A stretch of DNA of 64,000 bases from the NCBI GenBank assembly GCA_031178005.1, contig JAPSJV010000004.1, forward strand, positions 62,001 to 126,000, given 5' to 3'. The position numbers and the translations under genes were made by a program. Positions within the stretch are counted from its first letter, which is position 1, and each line of letters starts with the position of its first letter. This stretch comes from Pseudarthrobacter sp. GTDB taxonomy: Bacteria; Actinomycetota; Actinomycetes; Actinomycetales; Micrococcaceae. The notes below the pieces were generated by a model. That model did not search any database, was not told the origin of the DNA, and worked only from the letters and a program-made list of their open reading frames with translations. Shown one piece after another: positions 26,216 to 36,385 of this stretch.

Positions 26216-27118
26216 ATGCGCACCAGATACATCCTCCCTGCCCTTACCGCGGCAACAGCCCTGATGCTCTCCGGCTGCGTGGACAACAGTGCCCCTGCCG
26301 GTGCAGGCGGCACCTCCTCCGCTGCGGACACCGCCGTCCCCAAGAACGAGGAAATCGCCGCCCTGCTGCCGGAGAAAATGAAGTCCGCCGGCGTCCTCAA
26401 TGTGGGAATGGCCAACAACTACCCGCCCAACGAGTTCAAGGACGGCAACGGCGCCCCGGCCGGCTGGGCCGTGGACCTCACCCAGGCCCTGGGCGACTCG
26501 CTGGGACTGAAGGTCAACTTCGACATCGGCACGTTCGACAACATCCTGCCGTCGGTCAAGGCCGGCAAGGACGACATGGGCGTCTCCTCCTTCACGGACA
26601 CCCTGGAACGCGAGAAGCAGGTGGACTTCGTCAACTACTACTCGGCGGGCATCCAGTGGGCCGCTCCCAAGGGCAAGACCGTTGATCCGGACAACGCCTG
26701 CGGGCTCAAGGTTGCCGTCCAGGCCACCACGTATGAGGACACCCATGAGGTGCCGGCCAAGTCCAAGGCCTGCACCGATGCCGGCAAGCCTGCCATCGAG
26801 ATGTTCCGGTATGACGCCCAGGACCAGGCCACCAACGCCCTGGTGGTAGGCCAGGTTGACGCGATGAGCGCCGATTCGCCCGTCACGCTTTACGCGATCT
26901 CCAAGACGAAGGACAAGATCCAGACCGCCGGGGACGCCTTCGAGGTTGCTCCGTACGGCATGCCGGTGGACAAGGGAAGCGAGTTCACCCCGGTCCTGCA
27001 GAAGGCACTGCAGGCACTGATCGACGACGGCACCTACAACCGCATCCTGTCCAAGTGGGGCGTGGAAAGCGGCGGTGTGAAGACGGCGGAACTCAACGTG
27101 GCGTCGAAGAACGGGTAA
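26216..27118 (+). CDS. Amino-acid ABC transporter substrate-binding lipoprotein
   Basis: Family 3 solute-binding protein, 300 aa. The lipoprotein signal is MRTRYILPALTAATALMLSG with Cys at the lipobox LSGC. Ligand-domain landmarks include GVLNVGMANNYPPNEFKDGN, the family 3 entry, and WGVESGGVKTAELN at the end. It is the first gene of a binding protein/permease/ATPase operon. Polar amino acids or opine-like compounds are the usual ligands. Confidence 0.93.
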   Translation: MRTRYILPALTAATALMLSGCVDNSAPAGAGGTSSAADTAVPKNEEIAALLPEKMKSAGVLNVGMANNYPPNEFKDGNGAPAGWAVDLTQALGDSLGLKVNFDIGTFDNILPSVKAGKDDMGVSSFTDTLEREKQVDFVNYYSAGIQWAAPKGKTVDPDNACGLKVAVQATTYEDTHEVPAKSKACTDAGKPAIEMFRYDAQDQATNALVVGQVDAMSADSPVTLYAISKTKDKIQTAGDAFEVAPYGMPVDKGSEFTPVLQKALQALIDDGTYNRILSKWGVESGGVKTAELNVASKNG

Positions 27119-27122
27119 TCAG

Positions 27123-28093
27123 GTGACTGTTTCCAAACCGGTAGCGGACGTCCAGCCTGCCGCGAACGAACAGGCGCAGGGGGAGGCCATTGTGGCCGTT
27201 CCCCTGCGCCACCCGTGGCGGATCTCGATTGCCGTGGTGCTGGTGCTCATGCTGGCGCTCTTCGTCGTCGATGCCGCGCAACGGCCGGACTACGGCTGGG
27301 CGGACGTGGGCAAGTACCTGTTCGACCGCCGGATCAGCCAGGCGGCCTGGGTGACGCTTTCACTCACCATCTATGCGATGGTCGGCGCGATTGTCCTTGG
27401 CCTGCTCCTGGCCATCATGCGGCTCTCGCCCAACCCCGTGGTCAAGAGCATTGCCTGGCTGTACCTGTGGATTTTCCGCGGCACGCCTGTGTATGTGCAG
27501 CTGGTGTTCTGGGGGATCGTGGCGCTGATCTACCCGGTGTTCACCATCGGGATTCCGTTTATGGATCCCTGGGTCAGCATCCCCAATGACGTGTTCACCA
27601 ACCTGTACATCACGGCCGTGATCGGGCTGGCACTGAACGAGGCCGCGTATATGTCCGAGATCGTCCGCGCCGGGCTGTTGTCCGTGGACGAGGGGCAGGA
27701 GGAAGCGTCGACGGCGCTGGCCATGTCCTGGGGCCAGACCATGCGGTATGTGGTGGTGCCGCAGGCCATGAAGATCATCATCCCGCCCACGGGCAACGAG
27801 GTGATTTCCATGCTGAAGACCACCTCGCTGGTGGCGGCCATTCCGCTCAGCATCGACCTGTACGGGGTGTCACGCGGAATCTCCGCGGTGACGTTTACGC
27901 CGGTTCCGCTGCTGATTGTGGCGTCCATCTGGTACCTGCTGTTTACCTCCGTCCTGATGGTGGGCCAGCACTTCATCGAGAAGCGCTTCTCCCGCGGTAC
28001 CGGACGGCGGCAGGCGGGTCCGGCGTCGGACATTGATCCTTCGGTGGCAAAGGTCACCGAGGTGCCGCTCGGCAATGAAGTGGGAGGCAAGGG

Positions 28094-28097
<4 letters not shown>
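27123..28097 (+). CDS. Amino-acid ABC transporter permease
   Basis: His/Glu/Gln/Arg-type permease of 324 aa starting at GTG, 4 nt after the binding-protein gene. The N-terminal 35 residues are hydrophilic, followed by [20 protein letters not shown]. The conserved core is [20 protein letters not shown] and the EAA motif [20 protein letters not shown], then [16 protein letters not shown]. The C-terminal tail extends beyond the usual length. Only one permease is encoded, so it may form a homodimer. It overlaps the ATPase start by 4 nt. Confidence 0.94.
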
Positions 28098-28861
<764 letters not shown>

Positions 28862-28898
28862 GAGGGTTTCCTCAGGCAGCGGATCGGGTGGCGTTCAG

Positions 28899-28925
28899 TA
28901 CGACGGCGGCGCTCATCCGGGTGCG
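28899..28925. repeat. 27-bp repeat, copy 2, overlapping the end of the GntR gene
   Basis: Differs from copy 1 (23066-23092) at one base. It covers the TGA and last codons of the GntR gene (APG-stop on the minus strand) and the sequence just downstream. Its presence at the gene end suggests the repeat replaced or supplied the native C-terminus. Confidence 0.8.
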
Positions 28926-29707
28926 TTCTGCGTCAGTCCCATGAACATGGTGCTGTGCAGGATGTCCACATGTTTCCGGGCCACCTCCACTGCCTCGTTG
29001 CTGTCCCTGGCGCGGAATGCCTCCACCAAGGCGATGTGGTCGCAGTTGGAGGCATGCAGCCGCTCGATGGGGTAGGGGATGAAGTAGGCGTACAGCTCGG
29101 CCAGCGTCTGGTGGTAGGCAGCGACGGCGGTACCCAGGCCGGAAGCCGTGCCCACCAGTTGGTGGAATAGCTCGTCCGCCTGGTGGTATCCGGACCAGTC
29201 GGTGGACTGGGCCATGTCCCGGGTCAGCCGCTCCAGTTCGTCCAGCTGGCCGTCGGTCGCGTTCACCGAGGCGTAGTGGGTTACGGCGCATTCGAACAGC
29301 AGCCTGCGGTCCACCAGCTGGCTGACGGCCCGGGACTCCGCGGGCGAGGCCGCCAATTCGGCAAGCACTGACTGCGGCGGGTTGTCGGCCACGAATGTCC
29401 CGCCGGAGCGGCCGCGGCGGCGGACCACAACGCCCTGTTCCGCGAGGCTGGCCAGCGCCCTGCGGGCCGTAATGGGGCTGACCGACAGGCCCAGCGCCAC
29501 GTCGTCCTGGTCCGGCAGCCGTTCGCCGGGACGCAGCAGCCCCAGGGAAATGGCCATGCCGATCCGCAACCGGACCGCATCGATGGCGCTCCGGCGCTCC
29601 ATGCCGCCCAGTGTGCCTTCACCCAGTGTGCCCTCACCGATAGGTGATGGGCCTGGCGTGTCCTCCATCTGTTGGGTCATATCCGTTACCTTACGGGCCA
29701 TTTCCAC
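28913..29707 (-). CDS. GntR-family (FCD-type) transcriptional regulator
   Basis: Repressor of 264 aa or slightly less. The winged helix is about residues 38-105 (LLRPGERLPDQDDVALGLSV, SPITARRALASLAEQGVVVR). The C-terminal all-helical FCD ligand domain carries metal-binding His in FECAVTHYASVNA and the region HQADELFHQLVGTA. The N-terminus has a tandem GEGTLGEGTLG. Starts possible are GTG 29707, ATG 29701 or ATG 29680 (AAGG in front); 29707 follows the track. It is divergent from the amidase/APC operon, and a 21-bp palindrome lies between. It probably represses that operon and itself. Confidence 0.9.
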   Translation of the reverse strand: MEMARKVTDMTQQMEDTPGPSPIGEGTLGEGTLGGMERRSAIDAVRLRIGMAISLGLLRPGERLPDQDDVALGLSVSPITARRALASLAEQGVVVRRRGRSGGTFVADNPPQSVLAELAASPAESRAVSQLVDRRLLFECAVTHYASVNATDGQLDELERLTRDMAQSTDWSGYHQADELFHQLVGTASGLGTAVAAYHQTLAELYAYFIPYPIERLHASNCDHIALVEAFRARDSNEAVEVARKHVDILHSTMFMGLTQNAPG

Positions 29708-29718
29708 GTCTTCCGCTA

Positions 29719-29739
29719 ATTAGTTCATTATGATCTAAT
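29719..29739. promoter_or_regulatory. 21-bp palindromic operator for the GntR regulator
   Basis: ATTAG...CTAAT arms with the inner part TCATTATGA give an imperfect palindrome in which only the centre and one base pair on each side do not match. It lies in the 66-bp region between the divergent GntR gene and the amidase operon. AT-rich here against GC-rich surroundings. Binding is inferred. Confidence 0.7.
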
Positions 29740-29773
29740 ATAGTCCAGATCACATCCCCAACGTGGAGACGCC

Positions 29774-30652
29774 ATGCAACGCATCCTTCCCCTTATTGCA
29801 GCCCAAGCCCGGCCCAGGCTCATCGGCGAACCCATCGAGGCGTTCGCCGACGAGGTCCGCACGGCGCTCGCCGCCCAGCCGGACAGCAGGTTGGTGGTGT
29901 TCCCTGAGCTGCACCTGTTCGGCGACTCGGACCCGGACCGGCAACGCGCGGAAAAGCTCCACGAGGCCGCGGAGCCGCTCGACGGTCCGCGGGTCAGGGC
30001 ACTCCGGGCCCTGGCGGCGGACCTGGGCATCTGGCTGGTCCCCGGCAGTGTGTGCGAACGCGGCCCCGAAGGCCAGCTGTTCAACACCCAGCTGGTCCTC
30101 TCTCCGGAAGGGGACCTGGCCGGGTACTACCGGAAGGTGTTCCCCTGGCGGCCGTATGAGCCCTACGATCCGGGTGACCGCTTTGCCACCGTGGACCTGG
30201 CTGGAGTCGGCAGGGTGGGACTGAACATCTGCTACGACGCCTGGTTCCCCGAAGTGTCCCGCCACCTCGCCTGGATGGGCGCCGAGGTGATCATCAACGT
30301 CGTTAAGACCACCACGCCGGACCGGAAGCAGGAACTGGTGCTGGCCAAGGCCAACGCGATCGTCAACCAGGTATTCGTTGTCAGCGTCAACTGTGCCGGC
30401 CCCACCGGAATGGGCCGGAGCATCATTGTGGATCCGGAGGGCAACACCATTGCCGAGGCCCCGGATGCGGAACCCGTCCTGCTGGCCGCAGAGATGGACC
30501 TGTCCGCCGTCGAACATGTCCGGACGCATGGCACGGAGAACGCCAGCCGCCCCTGGTCCCAGTTCCAGGAGGGCGATGCTGCCCTGGAGCTGCCCCTCTA
30601 CCAAGGCCGGATCAATCCTGGCGCCTGGTCACCCCAGTCTTTCAATTCCTAA
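29774..30652 (+). CDS. Nitrilase-superfamily amidohydrolase (first)
   Basis: Carbon-nitrogen hydrolase of 292 aa that cleaves amides or related C-N bonds. The Glu-Lys-Cys triad is visible: Glu45 in VVFPELHLFG, Lys121 in YYRKVFPWRP, Cys153 in NICYDAWFPE. Such enzymes form dimers or larger spirals in the cytoplasm. GGAG precedes the ATG. It opens an operon with an APC permease and a second nitrilase-family gene, divergent from the GntR regulator. Confidence 0.9.
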   Translation: MQRILPLIAAQARPRLIGEPIEAFADEVRTALAAQPDSRLVVFPELHLFGDSDPDRQRAEKLHEAAEPLDGPRVRALRALAADLGIWLVPGSVCERGPEGQLFNTQLVLSPEGDLAGYYRKVFPWRPYEPYDPGDRFATVDLAGVGRVGLNICYDAWFPEVSRHLAWMGAEVIINVVKTTTPDRKQELVLAKANAIVNQVFVVSVNCAGPTGMGRSIIVDPEGNTIAEAPDAEPVLLAAEMDLSAVEHVRTHGTENASRPWSQFQEGDAALELPLYQGRINPGAWSPQSFNS

Positions 30653-30661
30653 GGAAACCCC

Positions 30662-32011
30662 GTGACTACAACACTGACCCGCACGCTGAAGCTGCCCTCC
30701 CTGGTGCTGTTCGGCCTGGCCTACCTGACCCCGCTGATCGTGCTGGGGATCTTCGGCATCATTGCCGAGTCCACCGGTGGTGCGGCGCCGGCAGCGTACC
30801 TGATGGCGATGGTGGCCATGCTGTTCACGGCCCACAGCTACGGCCGGATGGCCGTGGCCTTTCCCGTGGCCGGTTCCGCCTACACCTACGTCCACAGGTC
30901 CATTGATTCGCGCGTCGGGTTCCTGGTGGGCTGGGCCATCCTGCTGGACTACCTGTTCCTGCCCATGGTGATCTGGCTGATCGGCGGTTCCTACCTGACC
31001 GCGCAGTTCCCGGCCATTCCCATCGCCGTGTGGATCATCGGCTTCGTTGTGATCACCACGCTGCTGAATATCCTTGGCATCAAGGTGGCGGACAAGGCCA
31101 ACTACATCCTGATGGCATTCCAGCTGCTGGTCATCGTGTTCTTCGTGGCACTGTCCATCGGCAACGTGGTGACCACCTCGGGCGCCGGCGGACTGGCCAG
31201 CACGGAACCCTTCTTCAATGACACGTCAGGGTTTGCCACCATCTCTGCCGGTGCCGCGATCGCCGCGTATTCGTTCCTGGGATTCGACGCCGTCACCACC
31301 CTGACGGAGGAAACGGTGGACCCGCGCAAAACAGTTCCGCGGGCCATCATGCTGGTGGCCCTGATCGGCGGCGGCATCTTCGTGGTGGTCTCCTATGTGA
31401 CCCAGCTGGTGCACCCCGGCGGCGTGTTCGAGGATGCTGCCTCGGCGGCCAGTTCCATTGCCCTGCAGATCGGCGGGCAGCTGTTTGGTGCCATATTCCT
31501 GGCGGGCCTGGTGGTGGCGCAGTTCGCGTCCGGCCTGGCCGCACAGGCCAGCGCCTCCCGCCTGCTGTATGCGATGGGAAGGGACTCGGTGCTGCCCCAG
31601 GCCTTCTTTGGCCGGCTGAGCGAGAAGTACCACACCCCGGTGATCAACCTGGTCGCCACCGGTGCTGTAGGCCTGATCGCTGTGTTCCTGGATGTGGCCA
31701 CCTCGACGTCGTTCATCAACTTTGGTGCCTTCACCGCCTTTACGTTGGTGAACGTCGCCGTGGTGTTCCACTATGTGCGCCAGCGCCGGGAGGGCAATCA
31801 GCTGAACCCCCTTTCCTACGTGGTGGTGCCGGTGATCGGCGCCGTCATCTGTGCGTACCTGCTCTCCCGGCTGGACAGCAACGCCATTACGCTGGGTGTG
31901 TCCTGGCTGGTGTTGGGCGTGGTGGTCCTGGCCCTGATCACGAAGGGCTTCAGGACCGCTCCGCCGGAGATGACGTCCACGGAAAAGGCCACCATCGAAG
32001 CGGCCGCCTGA
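30662..32011 (+). CDS. APC-family permease
   Basis: Amino acid/amine transporter of 449 aa, GTG start after AAGGAAACCCC. Twelve membrane helices are expected. Helix 1 is VLFGLAYLTPLIVLGIFGII; helix 6 region reads AAYSFLGFDAVTTLTEETVD, the APC signature. The group includes putrescine and other amine importers (PuuP-like). It lies between two amidases, so it probably brings in an amide-bearing or amine substrate for them. Confidence 0.92.
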   Translation: MTTTLTRTLKLPSLVLFGLAYLTPLIVLGIFGIIAESTGGAAPAAYLMAMVAMLFTAHSYGRMAVAFPVAGSAYTYVHRSIDSRVGFLVGWAILLDYLFLPMVIWLIGGSYLTAQFPAIPIAVWIIGFVVITTLLNILGIKVADKANYILMAFQLLVIVFFVALSIGNVVTTSGAGGLASTEPFFNDTSGFATISAGAAIAAYSFLGFDAVTTLTEETVDPRKTVPRAIMLVALIGGGIFVVVSYVTQLVHPGGVFEDAASAASSIALQIGGQLFGAIFLAGLVVAQFASGLAAQASASRLLYAMGRDSVLPQAFFGRLSEKYHTPVINLVATGAVGLIAVFLDVATSTSFINFGAFTAFTLVNVAVVFHYVRQRREGNQLNPLSYVVVPVIGAVICAYLLSRLDSNAITLGVSWLVLGVVVLALITKGFRTAPPEMTSTEKATIEAAA

Positions 32012-32025
32012 ACTAAGGAGCATCG

Positions 32026-32805
32026 GTGAGGATAGCGCTGGGGCAGTTGCAGTCCGGCACGGATGCCCGGGCCAACCTGGCTGTGATGGACAGGTTCGCC
32101 GCCCAGGCAGCGCAGGATGGCGCGGCCCTGGTCGCCTTCCCGGAGTACGCCACTTATGAGAAGAAGATGGTGGATGCGACCTTCCCGGAGGTTGCCGAGC
32201 CGCTGGACGGGCCCGTCTGCCAGGAACTGGCCGGCATTGCCCGCCGGCACGGCATCGCGCTGGTGGCCGGTGTGGTGGAGTCCGCGCCGCACCCCGGCAA
32301 GGCGTACAACACCCTGGTGGCCTTCGGATCTGACGGCGCCCTGCTGGCTTCGTACCGGAAGATCCACCTTTTTGATGCCCAGGGCTTCGGGGAATCGCAG
32401 TACATCGCGCCCGGCCCTTCAACAGAGCCTGTGGTGTTTGCCGCCGGGGGAGTCCGCTTCGGCCTGATGACGTGTTACGACCTGCGGTTCCCGGAGCTGG
32501 CCAGATCGTTGTCCGACGCCGGCGCGCAGGTGCTGTTGGTCTGCTCCGCCTGGGTGCCCGGTGTCCACAAGACCGCCCAGTGGCTGGCGTTGAACACGGC
32601 CCGGGCCATTGAAAACAGTGTGTACGTGGCCGCGGTCTGCCAGGCTCCGCCCGTCTCAGTCGGCCGGAGCGTGCTGGTGGATCCGATGGGCGCGGTGGAA
32701 CTGGACCTGGGCACGGACCCCGGCGTCCGGACGCTTGAGGTTTCTCCGGGCACAGTGGCCAGCGTCCGGGAGGCGTTCCCGATGTTCCGGCAGCGGCGGC
32801 TGTAG
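32026..32805 (+). CDS. Nitrilase-superfamily amidohydrolase (second)
   Basis: C-N hydrolase of 259 aa, GTG start with AAGGAGCATCG. Triad: Glu40 in LVAFPEYATY, Lys112 in SYRKIHLFDA, Cys150 in LMTCYDLRFPE. The arrangement resembles omega-amidase/deaminated-glutathione-amidase relatives. Its pairing with a different nitrilase-family enzyme around one permease suggests two successive deamidation steps, or amide hydrolysis followed by omega-amidase clean-up of a keto-acid amide. That order is inference. Confidence 0.9.
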   Translation: MRIALGQLQSGTDARANLAVMDRFAAQAAQDGAALVAFPEYATYEKKMVDATFPEVAEPLDGPVCQELAGIARRHGIALVAGVVESAPHPGKAYNTLVAFGSDGALLASYRKIHLFDAQGFGESQYIAPGPSTEPVVFAAGGVRFGLMTCYDLRFPELARSLSDAGAQVLLVCSAWVPGVHKTAQWLALNTARAIENSVYVAAVCQAPPVSVGRSVLVDPMGAVELDLGTDPGVRTLEVSPGTVASVREAFPMFRQRRL

Positions 32806-32867
32806 TTGCTGCCGCCCAGGGTGGGACGCCTTTGCCGCGTGGATGTGACCCGTGCCAGACTCGTCCG

Positions 32868-33791
32868 GTGATTACCGTGAGCCTGCCCAGCCAGGAACTG
32901 CTGGATGCGATGGAGCCGGCTGCCGGCGTCGAATACCACCTCTGGAACCTGACCGGGCCGGCGCCCGCAGAACGCTTTGACCTTCTGGTGCCGCCGTACA
33001 TGGGCGGCGCGGGGGTGCTGTCGGCGCTGAACGGCGTGGACGTACGGTTGGTGCAGAGCCAGTCGATCGGGTACGACGGCGTCTCTGACGTTCTGCCTCG
33101 AGGTTGCGTTTTCGCTAACGCGGCAGGGGTCCATGAAACGTCGACGGCGGAACTCGCCTTGGGCATGATGATCTCCAGCCAACGCGGACTGGCCGATTCT
33201 GCCCGGAACCAGGCAACCGGCACCTGGGGCCACGTCCAGCGGCCCAGCCTGGCCGACCGGCGCGTGCTGCTGGTGGGTTACGGGGGAGTGGGCAAGGCGG
33301 TTGAGGCGCGCCTGCTGCCGTTCGAAACCCACGTCACCCGGATGGCCAGCCGTGCGCGCGACGGCCAGCACGGTCCCATCCTGGGCATCGACTCACTGTA
33401 TGAGCAGCTTCCGCTGCATGACATTGTGGTGGTCAGCGTGCCGCTCAGCGAGCACACCCGCCACTTGGTTGATGCCAAGTTCCTGGCCGCGATGCCGGAC
33501 GGCGCGCTGCTGGTGAATGTGGCCCGCGGGCAGGTTGCCGACACCGAGGCACTGCTGAAGGAGACCTCCTCCGGACGTCTGCGCGCGGCGCTGGACGTCA
33601 CCGATCCGGAGCCGCTGCCGGCGGACCACCCGCTCTGGACAGTGCCTGGTGTCCTGATCACCCCGCACGTGGGCGGCGCCAGCTCGGCCATGTTCCCGAG
33701 GATGGTCCGGCTGGTCAAAAAACAGATCGGGCTCCTGCTGGAGGGCAAGGAGCCCGTGAACGTGGTGCTGGGCGGCAGCCGCTCGTCGTAA
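32868..33791 (+). CDS. D-isomer-specific 2-hydroxyacid dehydrogenase
   Basis: NAD(P)-dependent enzyme interconverting 2-hydroxy and 2-oxo acids, 307 aa from the GTG at 32868. The Rossmann motif is LLVGYGGVGKAVEARL, with catalytic Arg in NVARGQVADTEA, Glu in DVTDPEPLPADHP and His in TPHVGGASSAMF. No clear Shine-Dalgarno is seen. It follows the amidase operon by 62 bp and could act on the keto acid produced there. Confidence 0.9.
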   Translation: MITVSLPSQELLDAMEPAAGVEYHLWNLTGPAPAERFDLLVPPYMGGAGVLSALNGVDVRLVQSQSIGYDGVSDVLPRGCVFANAAGVHETSTAELALGMMISSQRGLADSARNQATGTWGHVQRPSLADRRVLLVGYGGVGKAVEARLLPFETHVTRMASRARDGQHGPILGIDSLYEQLPLHDIVVVSVPLSEHTRHLVDAKFLAAMPDGALLVNVARGQVADTEALLKETSSGRLRAALDVTDPEPLPADHPLWTVPGVLITPHVGGASSAMFPRMVRLVKKQIGLLLEGKEPVNVVLGGSRSS

Positions 33792-33909
33792 AAGACCCGC
33801 CGCTCGGCGCAGAACCGACGCACCGGCAAGCGGCATGCACTATGTTTGCGGCAGGCATTGGCGCAGTGACAACGACGTCTTCAACTGCAGGAAAGCAAGA
33901 GGAATACTT

Positions 33910-35304
33910 ATGGGCTGGCTGGACCGAGAACGAACCATTGCACCGCCGGGCTTCAACCGCTGGCTGGTACCGCCTGCGGCGCTCGCCGTTCACCTTTGCA
34001 TAGGCCAGGCCTATGCAACCAGCGTTTACAAGACCGCGCTGGTTAAACACTTCGACGCCAGCCTCACGGAAATCGGGATTATCTTCTCCATTGCCATCGT
34101 GATGCTTGGCCTCTCCGCGGCCGTCATGGGGACCTGGGTGGATGCCAACGGCCCACGCAAGGCCATGTTCACGTCGGCCATGTTCTGGGTCAGCGGCTTC
34201 CTGATCGGCTCGCTGGGCATCTTCACCAACCAGCTGTGGCTGGTCTACCTCGGGTACGGCTTCGTTGGCGGCATCGGCCTGGGAATCGGCTACATTTCGC
34301 CGGTGTCCACGCTGATCAAGTGGTTCCCGGACCGCCCGGGCCTCGCCACCGGGATGGCCATCATGGGCTTCGGCGGCGGCGCGCTGATCGCCAGCCCGGT
34401 GTCTTCGGCGTTGCTTAGAATGTACGATCCCGGTTCAAATGGCGCGGACTGGGTGGCCAGCGGCGATGCCGTGGGCAAGCTATTCCTGACTCTCGGCGTC
34501 GTCTATCTCGTCTACATGCTCTTTGGTGCCTTCACCATCAAGGTCCCGGCCGAAGGCTGGCGCCCGGCTGGGTTCGACCCCGCCAAGGTCAAGAAGGCGG
34601 CGCTGGTCACCATGGAGAACGTCTCCGCCCGGAACGCCGTCAAGACCAAACAGTTCTGGCTCGTGTGGATCGCGCTTTTCTGCAATGTCACCGCGGGGAT
34701 CGGCATCCTGGAGCAGGCCGCCCCCATGATCCAGGACTTCTTCCGCCAGTCCGACGGCGTGTCCCTGGTCAGTGCCGCGGTGGCGTCCGGTTTTGTGGGG
34801 CTGCTTTCCATCGGCAACATGGCCGGCCGTTTCGGCTGGTCCGCCACCTCGGACATCACCGGGCGGAAGCGGATCTACATGGTGTACCTGGGCGTCGGTG
34901 CCGTGTTGTACACGGTCCTTGCCCTGGCCGGATCGTCCAGTACGTTCCTTTACGTGGTGCTGGCCTTTGTCATCATTTCCTTCTACGGCGGCGGCTTCGC
35001 AACGGTTCCGGCATACCTCCGGGACCTGTTCGGGACGTTCCAGGTGGGCGCCATCCACGGCCGCCTGCTGACGGCCTGGTCTGCCGCGGGCGTCGCAGGT
35101 CCATTGATCGTCAACGCTTTCCTGGATGCCCAGGGGAAGCCCGGGCAGCTGACCGCCGCGTCCTACCAGCCGGCCCTGCTGACCATGGTGGGGCTGCTGG
35201 TTATCGGGTTCCTGGCCAACCTGATGGTCAAACCCGTTGACGAACGGTTCCACGAACCCCGCCCCGGCCGCGCCCGGTCGCACGAACCCGCCATGGAGGC
35301 CTGA
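33910..35304 (+). CDS. OFA-type MFS transporter
   Basis: Major facilitator of the oxalate/formate antiporter group, 464 aa from the ATG at 33910 (AGAGGAATACTT in front; the track start is too early). Family marks are GFNRWLVPPAALAVHLCIGQ, AYATSVYKTAL and GFGGGALIASP. Twelve helices are expected; a long cytoplasmic loop follows helix 6 (FTIKVPAEGWRPAGFDPAKV). OFA proteins carry small carboxylates. One base after its stop comes a small subunit gene, the usual companion of this subgroup. Confidence 0.92.
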   Translation: MGWLDRERTIAPPGFNRWLVPPAALAVHLCIGQAYATSVYKTALVKHFDASLTEIGIIFSIAIVMLGLSAAVMGTWVDANGPRKAMFTSAMFWVSGFLIGSLGIFTNQLWLVYLGYGFVGGIGLGIGYISPVSTLIKWFPDRPGLATGMAIMGFGGGALIASPVSSALLRMYDPGSNGADWVASGDAVGKLFLTLGVVYLVYMLFGAFTIKVPAEGWRPAGFDPAKVKKAALVTMENVSARNAVKTKQFWLVWIALFCNVTAGIGILEQAAPMIQDFFRQSDGVSLVSAAVASGFVGLLSIGNMAGRFGWSATSDITGRKRIYMVYLGVGAVLYTVLALAGSSSTFLYVVLAFVIISFYGGGFATVPAYLRDLFGTFQVGAIHGRLLTAWSAAGVAGPLIVNAFLDAQGKPGQLTAASYQPALLTMVGLLVIGFLANLMVKPVDERFHEPRPGRARSHEPAMEA

Positions 35305-35305
35305 G

Positions 35306-35449
35306 ATGAGCACAGCACACACGTCAGAAGCGGATACTCCCGTCCAAGCCTCCACCGGCAAGCTGGCCGTGGGTTGGGCACTCGTCGGGGTGCCGCTGGC
35401 CTACGGGATCTACCAGACGCTAACACGGGTGGCGGCGCTGTTCGGCTGA
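35306..35449 (+). CDS. MFS transporter small subunit
   Basis: A 47-aa one-helix protein, TGA-G-ATG coupled to the OFA transporter. The track gives a longer ORF that starts inside the transporter; I use the ATG at 35306. The core KLAVGWALVGVPLAYGIYQT followed by LTRVAALFG is the pattern annotated as MFS transporter small subunit in related genomes. It probably binds the large subunit in the membrane. Confidence 0.8.
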   Translation: MSTAHTSEADTPVQASTGKLAVGWALVGVPLAYGIYQTLTRVAALFG

Positions 35450-35548
35450 CGGCGGCTGGCCTGCGTACAGCTCCTCCAAACCAGGCGAGTGCTTTCAGCC
35501 GGAGCCGGGCCGGACTAGGATGGCGCGAAAACGAGCGGAGGACTGCAG

Positions 35549-36385
35549 ATGCCCAGGCAAGCGGAAACAAACCCGGAAACAGGTTATGCGTCAGTCAACG
35601 GACTTCAGATGTACTACGAGGTGCATGGCTCGGGTGGAACGCCGTTGTTGCTCCTGCACGGCGGCCTGTTCGACATTGAGCAGCAGTTCGGCGCCCTGAT
35701 CCCGGCATTGTCGGAAGGACGCAGGGTCATCGCCGCGGACTTCCAGGGCCACGGCAGAACCAACGACATTGATCGCCCGCTGAACACGCCCGACCTGGCC
35801 TCGGACGTGGTTGGCCTGCTGGCGCATCTGGACGTGGGCGAGGCTGATGTCTTCGGATTCAGCGTTGGAGGGGCAGTCGCCCTGCACCTGGCAATCAAGC
35901 ATCCCGGCCTGGTCCGCAAGGTCATCGTCTCCTCGGTATCCTTCCGCCCTGAGGGTGATCGTGGCGGAAACGCCGAGGCAGTCTCTGCCATGACAGTTGA
36001 CATGATCGCCGGCACGCCGATGGAACAGCGCTATCTGGCGGTCTCGCCGCATCCGGACCACGGTCATTTGCAGGGCCTGCTGGACAAGCTGGGCGGCTAC
36101 GATGCGGGCTCCAGCGGCTGGACCGATGACGAGATCCGCGGCATCGCTGCGCCCACCCTGATCACCGTGGGCGATTGCGACATGGTGAAGCTGGAGCACG
36201 CCGTGCGTTTCCTGCAGCTGCGCGGTGGCGACGTCAACGGTGATTTTGACGGCGTGCCCGCCTCGCAACTCGCGGTGTTCCCGGGCACCACCCACTTCTT
36301 CGGCCTCTCCAGGACCAACCTTGTGCAGGACGTTGTGACTACCTTCCTGGATGCACCTTCGGCAGGTGGCCGGCCGGACCAGTGA
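35549..36385 (+). CDS. Alpha/beta-fold hydrolase
   Basis: 278-aa hydrolase. HGGLFDIEQQ carries the oxyanion loop; the nucleophile elbow is GFSVGG with Ser; the acid is Asp in ITVGDCDMVKLEHA; the His is in FPGTTHFFGLSR. GGAGG lies 8 bp ahead of the ATG. No signal peptide. Esterase or haloperoxidase-like activity is possible; substrate unknown. Confidence 0.88.
   Translation: MPRQAETNPETGYASVNGLQMYYEVHGSGGTPLLLLHGGLFDIEQQFGALIPALSEGRRVIAADFQGHGRTNDIDRPLNTPDLASDVVGLLAHLDVGEADVFGFSVGGAVALHLAIKHPGLVRKVIVSSVSFRPEGDRGGNAEAVSAMTVDMIAGTPMEQRYLAVSPHPDHGHLQGLLDKLGGYDAGSSGWTDDEIRGIAAPTLITVGDCDMVKLEHAVRFLQLRGGDVNGDFDGVPASQLAVFPGTTHFFGLSRTNLVQDVVTTFLDAPSAGGRPDQ

Noticed and set aside
31226-33223. 665-aa minus-strand ORF over the APC/nitrilase genes
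   Set aside because: Low-complexity Arg/Pro/Ser composition and antisense to three well-supported genes.
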